Below, one piece after another: positions 10,351-20,754 of a stretch of DNA of 64,000 nt; the first letter of the stretch is position 1; each line of letters starts with the position of its first letter. The notes beneath the pieces are model-generated. The model had not been told where the DNA came from and made no database searches. It saw only the letters and a program-made list of their open reading frames with translations. This stretch comes from Haematococcus lacustris (Eukaryota > Chlorophyta > Chlorophyceae > Chlamydomonadales > Haematococcaceae): positions 8,770,100 through 8,834,099 of the forward strand of contig JASKMD010000026.1 of assembly GCA_030144725.1 (NCBI GenBank). The letters are read 5' to 3'. The position numbers and the translations under genes are program-made.

Positions 10351-11483
10351 GTCACCGTCACCCCGGCCATTGGCCATGCCAATCCGTGACAGGCCTGCGC
10401 ATCGCACCACGCGCTAATGAAGGGTAGCTGAAACTATCGCGGTAAGTCACGCGCGCTGAAACTCGCGTTTTGGACTGAAGCCTTGTCCCAGTACACCGCC
10501 CGCCACCAGGTCGAAACTTGAGATAGCGCAAACAAGCAGCGCCCCACCTACAAGAGCAGGGTGGCGAGGCGCTCCGTGGCGTCCGTAGCAAAGTTCGCAC
10601 CATGGAGGCAGCCTCGCAGTACTGCGGAGTAGGCCATCGCAGTGCGCCATGCTACCGAGCCATGTCATTACACCACGAGACTGAGTCAGCTGTGACACGC
10701 CCTGCGAAAAATTCAAATTTTGACGAACGCAGCCCATAGTCCACGGATAGCAGTTGCGCTTGGTGCGTTGTAATCGTCCTTTTGTGCTGTATACCGCTGA
10801 TGGTTGTGCCTGACCTGAAGCCTGTTGCGCCCTCCACTTAAAATGTGCTTGAGACGCAAGCTTGCTATTGGGTGCTAGCTGTTGTAAGGTCGTACGGGTC
10901 AGAACGCCTATCGCAGCACCGTGCAGCATCACGTGACGGTCCAGTCGAGCGCGACGGTGGCGGGAGGTGCATCTATAGTCCTAGTCATATCTAGTAAGTG
11001 GCGCAGCACCATTAAAAGCGGCATGCCCCATAACTCGACTGACCGGAATTTGGCCGCGACCATTGTCACACACATGTGTCCATAGCAAACATATGTACAC
11101 AATAGGTAAGATTGCTGCAACATGCAAGTGAGGTGTGAGTGACAGCATCACATCAAGCCCATGGCACTCCCAGCCATGCCACAGCCATGTTTACTAATGA
11201 AATGGTATGCCACTAAGATAGTGGCGTGCTTGCACCCAAATGAAAGTACAGCCCAAGTTTGATGTGGCGCTGACAATGCGTTCAACACTAACATGCGTAT
11301 GCAACCTCCTAACCTCATGTCCTCCCACTACGACCATGTGCCATGCTATTCGGCTGCAGGAAGGCATGCCAAGGTGTCTCTGTTGAGGTGTGTGATGGCA
11401 AGCATGGGTCTAATTGGTGACCGGTGACATGAGCGCCGCCAGAGCATCCAGCCAGTCAGTTATGTGCATGTTCCGCACTGGCT

Positions 11484-14400
11484 TCACGGTGGGCTGCCCA
11501 TTGCCCACCACAGCCCACAACTCTTGCAGCTGGTTTTTGAGGTGGTTGGCGGCAGCTTGTTGCTAGCTAGCTTGCAGCGGTACAAAGCTACTGCCTGCAC
11601 GTGCCTGCCCTTATCTGTAGCCTTGTCTGCTGCATACTGCTTTGCCTCCTCTTGCTGCATGGTGGCTGTTTGCCCACAGGCTGACCGTGCCTCTACAGAT
11701 GCCAGGCTGATAGTGATGGACCCCACGCTCCTCTTGCGGACAGTTGTGGAAGTGGCAGCACCGGCTGTGAGTGAGGGGGTGGCAGCGGCAGCTACGGGAG
11801 AGGGGTGGGCAGTGGCGAGTGAGGGCGATGGGTTGCCAAAGAAGGCTACAGCTGCAGCCTGCTTGTCCTCCTTGCGTTGACGCTTGGCCACCCTGTCCTC
11901 CACCCTGCTCTCTGCTAGGCTCTCCCGGGTGATGTGAGGCACCCAGGTGTCCAAATCCTCAATGTGCGCCTTGACGTGAGCTGCCACCTGTTCTGGACTC
12001 ATTTTCTCCACGCCGTTACTGCTCAACGGCTTCAATGCTGTCTCACACGCTGCGTTGGTGATGTGGGCTGGTTTGTACAGGAGAGCGAGGAGCTCCTCCA
12101 AGCGGGAAGACAATACGCCAAGGAGGTACGTGCGCTGCAAAAGGCAGGCGCCAAGGGGTGGGATGTGCTGAAGGTGTTGTTGTGTAGCTTTGCATGCTTT
12201 GCATGCTTGTGGGCAGGTTGTGGGCATGTGCGTGAGCAAGCATGTGCGCATGTGCATGTGTAGCCACTCGAATCTGCCCCTTACCCACTGCCCCATGCCC
12301 TTGTCCCTACCAGCAAGTCAACGACAAGCTCCTTTGATGGTGGCCTCTCGAACATGTCCATGCCACCACAACTGAAATGCCCCAACACCGCCCATGCCGC
12401 TCGTTGCCGGGCTGTGCTGTCAGTGTCCCCCAGCTGGGCAAAGCGGTACGGCATCAGGTCCAAGAAGCTCATACGATGGCAGTAGTACCGGCGGGCCTCA
12501 AGGAAGATGGGTTGCACCACCTCCCAAGCTGATGCAGTTGTCAGGTGAAGTTGTTGGGCAACAGCGAACACCTCACATGCTGGGTGCGCCGACTCCTGTC
12601 CCTCTTGAGGCGGGGCGCACACGCGGTGAAGGAGTGCGACCTCCTGGTCATGGCGTGTATGCCACTGGCAAAAATGCCTGCTGCTGCCTGCCTGCCCCCA
12701 CAGCAGGTAGGGTTGGAAGAAGCAACGGTTTAAGCCAGCCGGCGCGGCGCACTGCACCATGACGTCAGGTGAGAGGGTCAAGAGCCGTTGCAGCTGTAGA
12801 AGGTTAGTGTGAGAGGGTGTGCCCTTGGCACTGGCTGGAGTCGCTGCGATGCGCACGTCCAACACATGCACAATCTCGGCATGGTGCTGGCAGCAATAGA
12901 TGGCTATCCTGGCATACGACAGCCACCGTGTGCCAACGGCCTCCTCCACCAGGGGCATGCCTTCTGGCAGGTCCTTGCGCAGCTCTGCACTGATGTGGTC
13001 AAGCACCCAGAACAGAGCTGTGTTGTAGCCTGTCCGTTGATACAGCTGACTCTGTCCCGCTGATTCAAAGGCGTGCTTGGCTGTGTTGTGCAGGATGTGA
13101 CAAAGACAGTGGATGGCATAGACGGGGTGATCCTGGATGCCCTCGGCTTGAAGCATGTTGGACAAGTGGGTCGCAACGCTGTTGTGGATGCCGACGTTGG
13201 CGTTGCAGCTGTCCACCACCACAAACAAAACCCTCAAGCCCCAAAGCCCAACAGCCACCATGCACTGCTCGATTGCTGCTGCCTGTGACAAGGCAGTCTT
13301 GCTTGAGGGGCGGAAGCAGCCAACCGTGAACTCCAGTGGGTGGCCGGCAGTCTTAACGACTTGGTATGGTGGGTGGGCATTAGCGGGTGGTGCACGGGCA
13401 GCGGGTGGGGCAGCAGGTGGGGCAGCGGGTGGGGCAGCGGGTGGGCCAGCGAGTGGGGCAGCGGGTGGGGCAGCGGGTGGGGCAGCGGGTGGGGCAGCGG
13501 GTGGGCCAGCGGGTGGGCCAGCGGGTGGGGCAGCGGGTGGGGCAGCGGGTGGGGCAGCGGGTGGGCCAGGCATGGGCATTGCATGCTGGCATTTCAGCAC
13601 CAGCAGCTCTTTGCCCCTCTTAGCCTTCCCATCCCATGCTAAGGCACCGTAGCCTATGTGCCTGGCATCTCCTGCACAACAACAGAGCATGGAGGGTGGG
13701 TCATGGTGGCTGGCATAGAGGGTGTCATGGAGGGTGGCATAGATGGAGGATTATGTTTATGCACTACTCATGTTTATGCACTACTCATGTTTATGCACTA
13801 CTCACGTGCTTGTCCCTTGGTGACTGCATGGGCAATAGCCTCCGTGCCGCGGCCATAAGTCCTGGCACTTGGGACGGACACCGCCAATTGCTGTCCAGCA
13901 GCCATAACAGCAAAGGCGCCATGCAACGCTTTGGGCATTGCGTTGAAGGAGAGCCCAGTGTCGACCTTCATCTTTAAGGCTCTCATGAAGTGTTGCGGGT
14001 CAAACCAGCCTCTGGGCCCTGCTCCCTTGCGTGGCTCCTCTAGGTGCAGAATCTGCCCCGGCTGTGACTGGGTATTGCTACCCGCCGCTGTCCTCGCCTT
14101 GTTACATCTACCACCCTTCCCCTGCCCTGCTGCCAGGAGTCCTGCTGTGCTTAGCAGCTTGCCAGGAAGGCCCGAGCATGTGGAGGCAAGCTGTCTTTAC
14201 GAGATGAGTCACGTGCCCATGTGTCATTGAACTGCCACAGCCGCCCGTTGACCGATAGATTGCTGCACGCACAACAAATGGGGCATCCTGACTTGAGTGC
14301 AAGTGAGAGCTAGTGCATGTCAGTGCATGTGAGCGATTGTTGATGCTGATGTTGAGGTATCTTACCATGAAGCTTGGCGGTTTAAAGGTGACATTGGTTC

Positions 14401-15505
14401 CCTGGTCAGGCTGTGTGGCAGAGGAAGAAGGGTTCTGCATGACGAGCAAGATCGAGGCAAGGTTGAGGGCTGGAGTTGTTGTTTGTAGTATCCTTTCTCT
14501 ACCTGCTGTCGTACAAGCATTTCATTGTATAGTATTGAGGAGCTTTGTAAGTACCAACCTGTCGCTCAGCTTTGGTGTCGCCCCCTGCCCAGCAAGTTGT
14601 AGGCCGTGCGTTTGTGCCCTTGAATCCTGCAAGAAACACACAAAAATAGCATGCACTAAGGATCTGCAACAAGGAGGTCTACAAGAACATGTGAACAAAC
14701 AAACATATGATGCATGGCCACTAACCTTTAACCGTGATTGTGTGGCGGGCCCCTCGCTGCTGCCGGACACCGGGCGTTGTGCGGCAGTTGCAGCCACATG
14801 CGCCAGCCCAGCCCCCTGCCCCTGCAGCCCTGCCCCTCCCTGCCCCTTGCTGCTGCCAGCTGCCAGGATGGTGGGTGGACGCCGGGCAGGACCTGCAGCC
14901 ACATGCGCCAGCCCAGCCCCCTGCCCCTGCAGCCCTGCCCCTCCCTGCCCCTCGCTGCTGCCAGCTGCCAGGATGGTGGGTGGACGCCGGGCAGGACCTG
15001 CAGCCACATGCGCCAGCCCAGCCCCCTGCCTCTGCAGCCCTTCCCCTCCCTGCCCCTCGCTGCTACAAGCTGCTGGGAGGGTGGGTGGACACCGGGCAGA
15101 AGGAGTTGAGGCCTCCCCCACCATCCTAGCTGCAGGCGCTGGCAACCCCTGCTGGTCATGGAAGAACGATGGTGCTTCATTCGCAGCTTGATGCCGTTTC
15201 TGACAAAGTTGTACACAGTCAACGTGAGCAATGAGGGCGAGGTCTTTGGCTTCACAAGCCGCTTTCAACTGGCTGTCCACAACACTGGCTGGCCCAATGA
15301 CATGCAGCTTGTACTCGGGGGCACGAGTGAGGCTACCCTTAAGGCGCAAGGCTTCATGACGCAATCGCCATGCCACCTCCATCCCATCCTCCCCTTGGTG
15401 CACACCCACAGCTACCCATGCATTAAACACCCTTGTGACGTTGGGGCAAGTGCACTTGCAACAGAGCACGCATTTGCCCTGGTTGGGGTGCTTGAACCTT
15501 GGCAT
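11484..15505 (-). CDS. hAT-like (RNase H-fold) transposase, multi-exon
   Basis: Resolved exons, all minus: about 14150-13806 (FDPQHFMRALKMKVDTGLSF...), 13671-12311 and 12134-about 11484. Donor CAAGCAC|GTGAGT at 13805 and acceptor GTGCAG before 13671 agree in phase, as do the donor at 12310 and acceptor at 12135. The central exon holds hAT-type catalytic landmarks: FVVVDSCNANVGIHNS (an Asp strand), then VYAIHCLCHILHNTAKHAF and VGTRWLSYARIAIYC. The last exon has ETALKPL..NGVEKMSPEQ and a basic region (KRQRKEDK). An N-terminal exon from 15505 starts MPRFKHPNQGKCVLCCKC, a possible zinc-binding segment, and contains 35-residue tandem repeats; its junctions to 14150 are unresolved. Presumed function is cut-and-paste transposition. 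Whether the copy is still active cannot be judged. Confidence 0.5.
13386..13570. repeat. 12-bp coding minisatellite (AAPP/AGPP repeats)
   Basis: About fifteen tandem copies of GGGGCAGCGGGT-type 12-mers. On the minus strand they encode repeated Pro-Pro-Ala-Ala or Pro-Pro-Ala-Gly near the start of the central transposase exon. The unit length is a multiple of three, so copy-number change keeps the frame. Confidence 0.9.
14791..15108. repeat. 105-bp coding minisatellite, three copies
   Basis: The word CAGCCACATGCGCCAGCCCA starts at 14791, 14896 and 15001, giving a period of 105 bases. On the minus strand this encodes 35-residue repeats containing RRPPTILAAGSSEGQGG and LQGQGAGLAHVAAG in the putative N-terminal region of the transposase. 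The third copy is more diverged. Confidence 0.9.
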
Positions 15506-16317
15506 GCCTTCCTGCAGCCGATTAGGATGGCACATGGTGGTAGTGAGAGGACATGAGCTTGGGGGGTTGCATACCCATGTTAGTGTAGTACGCATGGTCA
15601 GCGCCAAATGAAACTTGGGCTGTAGCTTCATTTGGGTGCAAGCAGGCCAGTAGCTAAGTGGCATACCATTTCATTAGTAAACATGGCTGTGGCATGGCTG
15701 GGCGTGCCATGGGCTTGTTGTGAAGTTGTCACTCACACCTCACTTGCATGTTGCAGCAACCTTACCTGTTGTGTAGATGGGTTTGCCACGGACACATGTG
15801 TGTGCCAACGGTCGCGGATGGAGCCCTTGCTAGTGCCTGGCGCCAGTCAGAGAAACAACGAATTCTGGTCAGTCAAGGCATGGGGCATGTCGCGTTTATT
15901 GGTATCACGCCACGTACCTGAGCACACTAGGACTATAGATGCACCTTCGGCTCCTGTTGCGCTCGACTGGACAGTCACGTGATTTTGCAACGCGTCGCTG
16001 GAACAATTTGTGCCATGCCTAGTGATAGAGACCACTATTATAAGCTCATCCGCGAGGGAACATGTTCGCCCACCACCATCGCGGCCGTACTAGAGGCCAG
16101 CGACACAGACACGGCTTGAGCTATAGAGCGGGATGGTGCAAATGCGATGTCCTGGGGTGACCTGTGTGACCCAAACTGACACATGCGAACATTTTATGAG
16201 GCGTGTCACAGCTGAGACTGAGTCACGCCACGCTTAGCTGAAACTGTGCTTCATCGGCTTTATCGGCTCAGTTCGTGCTATTCTGGCTTAGTTGGTGCTG
16301 CTGGTTTCAATCGAAAG

Positions 16318-17542
16318 TCGGGCGGCCCCAACATGGGGTTGGTAATCTTCATGCAAGTACTCTCTCAAAACTGCACTGTTCTCGATAGCGTTAATCACAT
16401 TGGCATTGGCGGTTTAGTCCGCGTAATCTGACCATCAGCGCTAGCCATTGGAGTCTCTGCTCGCGTACTGCCACATGTGCTCGCGAACAAATCACAGCGG
16501 CGAGACGGGTCTCCTTGGCACTGTGAGCCACATCGCTGACACCCCGTCTACCTAGCGTAGTGAGCTGATTGTGCACAAATGGAATGTCCGGCCAACACCC
16601 AACGCGATGTCTGCCGGGCGTGCAGGGCACCTTGACGGGGTGATTGAAACATCTGGGCGTATTCGCTTTCGCCGAATACACCATTTAAGTCGGCGCACAC
16701 TAAGGTATCACCGGCTTACACCCCCCCCCTCATCATCTGTGACCTCCACTGTGTTGCAGCCGCTGCACCCATAGAAAAAGCGATACGTAATGTTTGTTCT
16801 TGACTCATTGGTGCATCTCTTGAAACAAACCGCACATTAAACGACCCAGACCTCTATCAGTTTGACATCTTCAAAGTGACATCATGTTCTCCAAGCAGAA
16901 TCAGGGCCACGGGGCTGTGGGGTGGCAGTTGAGCTATGAAACTTTGCACGTAGGTGGATGGCATGTAGGGGAGTATAACTCTCAGAGGAGCCGAGTCCTG
17001 ATTCGGTCATGGGTGGAGTTGTGTGTCTGACTGCATGGCCCCGGTCCTGAGGTCGGCTAAGGGAGTTGGGGGTCACAGACCAAAGTGTGCTTTTGGCTTA
17101 TCTGATTATGAGTGTCTGTAGCAATGTCTGAGAGGAGCTCAACCTAGTAAGTAGCACGTTGTAAGTCCAAATGGTCGAGCTGTGGCATTGCCCTCCAGGT
17201 ATGGGTAGGAGGTGGGCTCAGTGCCACATTCCCGCATCCGCTTTCCGATCCGACTGCTGCTTCCGACGCGCATGCTCATGTAGAGCAGCCTAAGCGGCGC
17301 GGGCGGTTGAAGAGATGACTGCATGCCTCGCTGTGGCTCAAATTCAAACTAGTAACTTTGAAGCTTTGCTCTGCGCGGTCTACTAACTGGATAATTATTC
17401 TGGATGGGGAAAAGGTAGCTGGCCGGGTTGCCTACATTGTGAGCCAACTAGCATAATATTTGGCGCAGTGAGTGCAGAGTTACAGCCGTCCTACTACCAG
17501 AGGTCGGTTTCCTGTCATTTTTTGAATGTTGGGGCCGCCTGA
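16318..17542. mobile_element. 1.2-kb TIR element with 7-bp target duplication TCGAAAG
   Basis: The left terminus is TCGGGCGGCCCCAAC (16318-16332) and the right terminus GTTGGGGCCGCCTGA (17528-17542), imperfect inverted copies. The flanks are TCGAAAG at 16311-16317 and TCGAAAG at 17543-17549. The sequence after the left end (ATGGGGTTGGTAATCTTCAT) is identical to that after the left end of the element at 52883-54910, and further blocks (CATTGGAGTC, GCCACATGTG) match, so the two are one family. No long open frame is convincing here, which suggests a non-autonomous copy. It sits inside the 8.5-kb element. Confidence 0.8.
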
Positions 17543-17558
17543 TCGAAAGTGCTTGGCC

Positions 17559-17933
17559 TTACATTTCATCTGCCTCGTCAACCCCCACTTCAGCCAACTG
17601 ATCCTCCTCCATCTCTTGCTCCCACCTCAGATGTTCTAGGATGTCAGCCCTAAGCAATGGCTTCTTCTGCGTCAACCTCTTGCCCTTCCAGCCCAAGCAC
17701 TCCCGTGCATACTCCTTCAACAGATGCACATTCAAGGTCATGTGGGCGCTTGCAATGTGTGGTGCCCGTGTATGCAGAAGCCTCAAGCACTCAGCATCTT
17801 CCTTCTTGTCACTTGCCAGTGTCACACGTCCAAACATGGGTATGTTTGTAACGGCGTGGCCGCTGCCTTTAACCTTACAGTGTGAGCGGCATGTCCACTT
17901 AGAAATGTCCAACGCAGTCTCTACTATCCACAC
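17559..17933 (-). CDS. Hypothetical 124-aa frame in the 8.5-kb element
   Basis: An open frame with a basic middle (GWKGKRLTQKKPLLRADI) and an acidic end (WEQEMEEDQLAEVGVDEADEM). It lies just outside the 1.2-kb TIR element, so it would belong to the outer 8.5-kb element. It could be a last exon of that element's protein. No family is recognised and codon evidence alone is weak. Confidence 0.25.
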   Translation of the reverse strand: MWIVETALDISKWTCRSHCKVKGSGHAVTNIPMFGRVTLASDKKEDAECLRLLHTRAPHIASAHMTLNVHLLKEYARECLGWKGKRLTQKKPLLRADILEHLRWEQEMEEDQLAEVGVDEADEM

Positions 17934-17965
17934 TCTCGCACAGCAACTGAGCCCAGGTTTAGAAC

Positions 17966-18037
17966 GGGACCCTCGGGAGTCGAACCCGAATGGTGAGCTG
18001 GTAGCAGCCCACCATTGACCTCCTCAGTCACTCGGTT
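17966..18037 (-). other. Degenerate tRNA-like sequence (A box, B box, T arm)
   Basis: The minus strand contains a perfect T-arm (TCGGG-TTCGACT-CCCGA) with a canonical B box GGTTCGACTCC, and an A-box-like TGACTGAGGAGG 40 bases upstream. Total length is 72, as in a tRNA. The acceptor arms (AACCGAG and GGGTCCC) do not pair and the anticodon arm has only four pairs with an eight-base loop. It is more likely a tRNA-derived SINE head or tRNA pseudogene than a working tRNA. Confidence 0.35.
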
Positions 18038-18835
18038 TACGGATACGCATAAGCGCACCGTCACAATGTTACTTAGGGTAGAAGCTCCATGACACATGCA
18101 CTGCTGTGGCTTGCTGCCCATGTGCCTCACACACGCACATGCAGTCTCAGCCAGCTGGTGCTGGGCACCCTGCAGCTGCTGTTGGTCCAGAGCCACCTGG
18201 CGTTGGGCATGCTGCACCCAAGGACGCCGCCAATCGCTCACTGTAATGAGATTGCCCCATGCCACATTCACCCTCTGCCACATTTTGTTATTGTACCAAA
18301 CTAGGTGATGGAGCATGCCTGGGGGTACATCCCGGAATGTAGACTCGCCTAGCTGTCCGACAAAGGTGTAAGCACGCGGATAGGACCACTGACCGAAAAG
18401 TTCAAGGACTTGAACGAAGCCCCGAAATGATGGGGTCTAGGCTACAGCAGAGTGCACGGTAGCAAAACAAAGTCCACGCACGGTGCTGCTGACACCTTAG
18501 TGAGATGCTCTGCTTGCTTGGAGGGAGGGTTAGGCAGGTCTCGCGCCAGGTGTCAGGAAGGGCCCGGGCCATGAGGGGTCCCGACCCAACCCAGGGAATC
18601 TTGCGCTTCGACCTGCGACCCACGTACGGTGGCACCCAGTTGAGCCCCAGGCTGCAGCGAGCGACCATGTTCACAGTCCGCGGGAATGGCGGGCGGTGTA
18701 TTGGGACAAGGCTTCAGTCTAAAACGCGAGTTTTAGCGCGCGCGAGTTACCGCGATAGCCTTCGCTATCCTCCACTAGGGCGTGGTGCGATGCGCAGGCC
18801 TGTCACGGATTGGCATGGCCAATGGCCGGGGTGAC

Positions 18836-18903
18836 CTACTGGTCCGGCTCAAATGGAGGCCCTAGTGAGGGACAAGGGGGCTGCCAGCCTTACTACCACC
18901 TGC
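18836..18903 (+). repeat. 68-bp direct repeat, right flank of the 8.5-kb element
   Basis: Second copy of the block at 10283-10350, in the same orientation, abutting the right terminal inverted repeat. One substitution is visible (CCTTACTACC against CCTTGCTACC). Confidence 0.85.
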
Positions 18904-19523
18904 TTTCAGAACCTCCACTCCTCCTCCTGTGGCTAATCCCTGTACCTCTCAGCTGCTCATGCGGTCTTGATGTTCACAAGGAAACACTTCCCTCTGAAAC
19001 ACTCTCCACAGCTGTAGGTATGACGACATGCCCGGCTCAACACTGCTGTCAACTTCCAACCAACCCCAACCTAAAGACCACAAGCCGGTCTCTGCAGTAG
19101 CACCCAAAGCCAAGCAAAAGCCAAGCAAAACATTGGGTGCAGCAAAACAGCTAGCCAGCGAGCCAGCCTTCCAATCTTCAACTCATGTGAGTCTCCTTTG
19201 CCCAGCGTGTTGGTGTGAGAGCATGCACCAGCCTAGCCACACCCCAAGTCAAACTCCCCTCCGCCTGCTGCCAGGCCCTGGCCCAGACAAGACATGACAA
19301 GACATCCATGCAAGACATGTCGAGTTGGTCGTCTCTGGGTGACCTAGTGGCACACAAGACCAGCTACCATTGCAGTGGAACACTCACTGTGGACCCCTAC
19401 AAAACGGTGTTTTTCCTGTGTGGAGTTCCCATCACATGGCATGCACATGGCTTATACATGGCATGGAAGACCAGCTACCAGCACAGCAGAACAGCTACCA
19501 GCACAGCATGCTAGGATTTGGGT
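18904..19523. other. Spacer with a Fanzor-family terminal block and a lysine/proline-rich frame
   Basis: Around 19028-19190 the plus strand is open and encodes a Pro/Lys-rich segment (QPQPKDHKPVSAVAPKAKQK) that resembles nothing I can name; it may be the N-terminus of a mobile-element protein. From 19325 to about 19470 the DNA repeats a block found at 22225-22400 (CTCTGGGTGACCTAGTGGCAC, GGTGTTTTTCCTGTGTGGAG), related to the non-coding terminal blocks of the Fanzor fragments. Confidence 0.45.
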
Positions 19524-20754
19524 TCATGCCTTCTTCCCTGCCTTCCCCCCAGTGCTCGTAGCAGGGGCAGGCTGCGGTGGAGCACTGGGCTCCTGGAATT
19601 GCTTAGGAGGCATGCCCTGCTGCAGCGGAGGCGCTATGGCGGCCTTGGCCCCCGCAGTGCTCAGGGCAATGCCAGCAGCTGGCGCAGGCGCCATGCCTGC
19701 AGCCCGCTGCACCCGCAGCAGCTGCGTCTCCACCTGCTGTAGCCGTTCCTTGGTCTGCACCAGATCCCACATCAGGGTGTAGGCGCGCTGCAGCAGGCTC
19801 CACACCACAAACGCAAGCGTCTGCAGGCAGCAGCACCCCAGCGACACCACGACCAGTGTTTGAAGTGTTGGGAGGCAAGGGGCTGACACAGTAGACCACA
19901 TGCCCACCAGCCTGCTGCCCACCCAGTCATCCACTTCATCAGGTCAGCCAGGCGGCTCTTAGCCCACCAGTGGGGCAGAAGGCAGAAGGCAACCGAGGTT
20001 AGGGATGGGGCTAGGGAGGGGTTGGAGCAGGGGTCCAGAAGAGCAAGGCGTGGCAGCACCCTACCTCGTCTCAACACCAAAGGGGACAAAACTAAGGTGG
20101 ATTGGGAACATGGATATGGCAGCGTGTGGTTGTGCTGATCTGCCTTTTATAAATCATGACCACCCCCGCGCTCTTGTCATCCCATTGCACAACCAAGATG
20201 TTATGGTGGGGTTGACACGCCAGTGCCATGGAAGCAGGCACTCACAGCAATCCAGAAGTTACGTTCCTCCCTCCACTTCCTTGCCAGCACGCCCATGCGT
20301 TGGTTTGGGGTGAGGCGGTCATCTGACACGTCAGCAGAGAGCTTGTAGGTATTGAACCCCGTACCTGTTAACAGAAGAAGCGCCACAGTGACACCATGTA
20401 CAAGACATGTGCAAGTGGCTGCCCTAATGCTGTACCATCTCACCTGCAAGTGCAGCGCCCGTTAACAACATCATGACGTGGGCCAGCCTGAACCCGCCAG
20501 CCACCTCAAAGAAGAGCACATTTCGAGTGAAGCCGAGCAGACCTCGCCGCAGCACCCTGCATGTCAGCCCAGTCAGTGCAAAGGTCACAGGTGCCCTGCC
20601 GGTGCATGACAACACACTGCTGGCACCAATGTGGCTGCCACGGTACAGCCAGCCTCCCCATGGGAATCACTCACGTGGGCAAGGGGAGTATAAGAAGGAA
20701 GGTCAGCACCAGGGCAGGTGGTATGGCAAAGTTTGCAACCAGCTGCGGACACAT
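19524..20754 (-). CDS. BAP31-like ER membrane protein
   Basis: Exons 20754-20675, 20556-20444, 20364-20246 and 19820-19524 join in phase to 202 codons plus stop. The protein starts directly with a hydrophobic helix (LVANFAIPPALVLTFLLILPLP), then a second (FFEVAGGFRLAHVMMLLTGAA), a basic loop ending RKWREERNFWIA, and a third segment (LAFVVWSLLQRAYTL). A short coiled-coil-like stretch (VQTKERLQQVETQLLRVQR) and a low-complexity tail ending GGKAGKKA follow. Three N-terminal membrane helices, an R-x-x-RN(F/Y)-type loop and a coiled-coil tail match BAP29/BAP31, ER chaperones that help membrane-protein export. The tail is shorter than in animals and ends in a lysine pair rather than a strict KKxx signal. 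The start is chosen for fit with the family; a longer reading from 20856 adds a non-hydrophobic leader. Confidence 0.6.

Larger units (their letters stand above)
10928..15982 (-). mobile_element. hAT-like DNA transposon with about 460-bp inverted terminal regions
   Basis: The left arm (about 10928-11390) and right arm (about 15500-15982) are inverted copies of each other. Both begin ATCACGTGAC and then GTCCAGTCGAGCGC, and both contain GGTGCATCTATAGTCCTAG, a CATTTCATTAGTAAACATGG block and CGGCTGCAGGAAGGCATGCC. The right arm reaches to the probable transposase start codon (ATG at 15503-15505, minus strand), so the left arm carries a second copy of the promoter and 5' UTR region. The interior encodes a multi-exon transposase on the minus strand. 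Target duplication is no longer clear, suggesting an old insertion. Confidence 0.65.
10357..18835. mobile_element. 8.5-kb composite element bounded by about 145-bp terminal inverted repeats
   Basis: The left end (10357-10505) opens GTCACCCCGGCCATTGGCC and the right end (18690-18835) is its inverted copy, closing GGCCAATGGCCGGGGTGAC. Similarity runs through the GACAGGCCTGCGCATCGCACCACGC and ACACCGCCCGCC blocks and then stops. The hAT-like element (about 10928-15982) and the 1.2-kb element (16318-17542) have inserted within it, leaving arms of about 0.57 and 1.6 kb. One minus-strand frame of 124 codons (17559-17933) belongs to the outer element but is not recognised. Superfamily unknown; no short target duplication was found, but a 68-bp direct repeat flanks both sides. 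Confidence 0.65.

Noticed and set aside
14750..15110. CRISPR-like array
   Set aside because: Three 105-base tandem copies with no unique spacers; the repeat is coding in a transposase frame. The genome is eukaryotic.
17966..18037. Functional tRNA-Ser(GCT)
   Set aside because: Acceptor arms do not pair and the anticodon arm is defective; kept only as a tRNA-like sequence.
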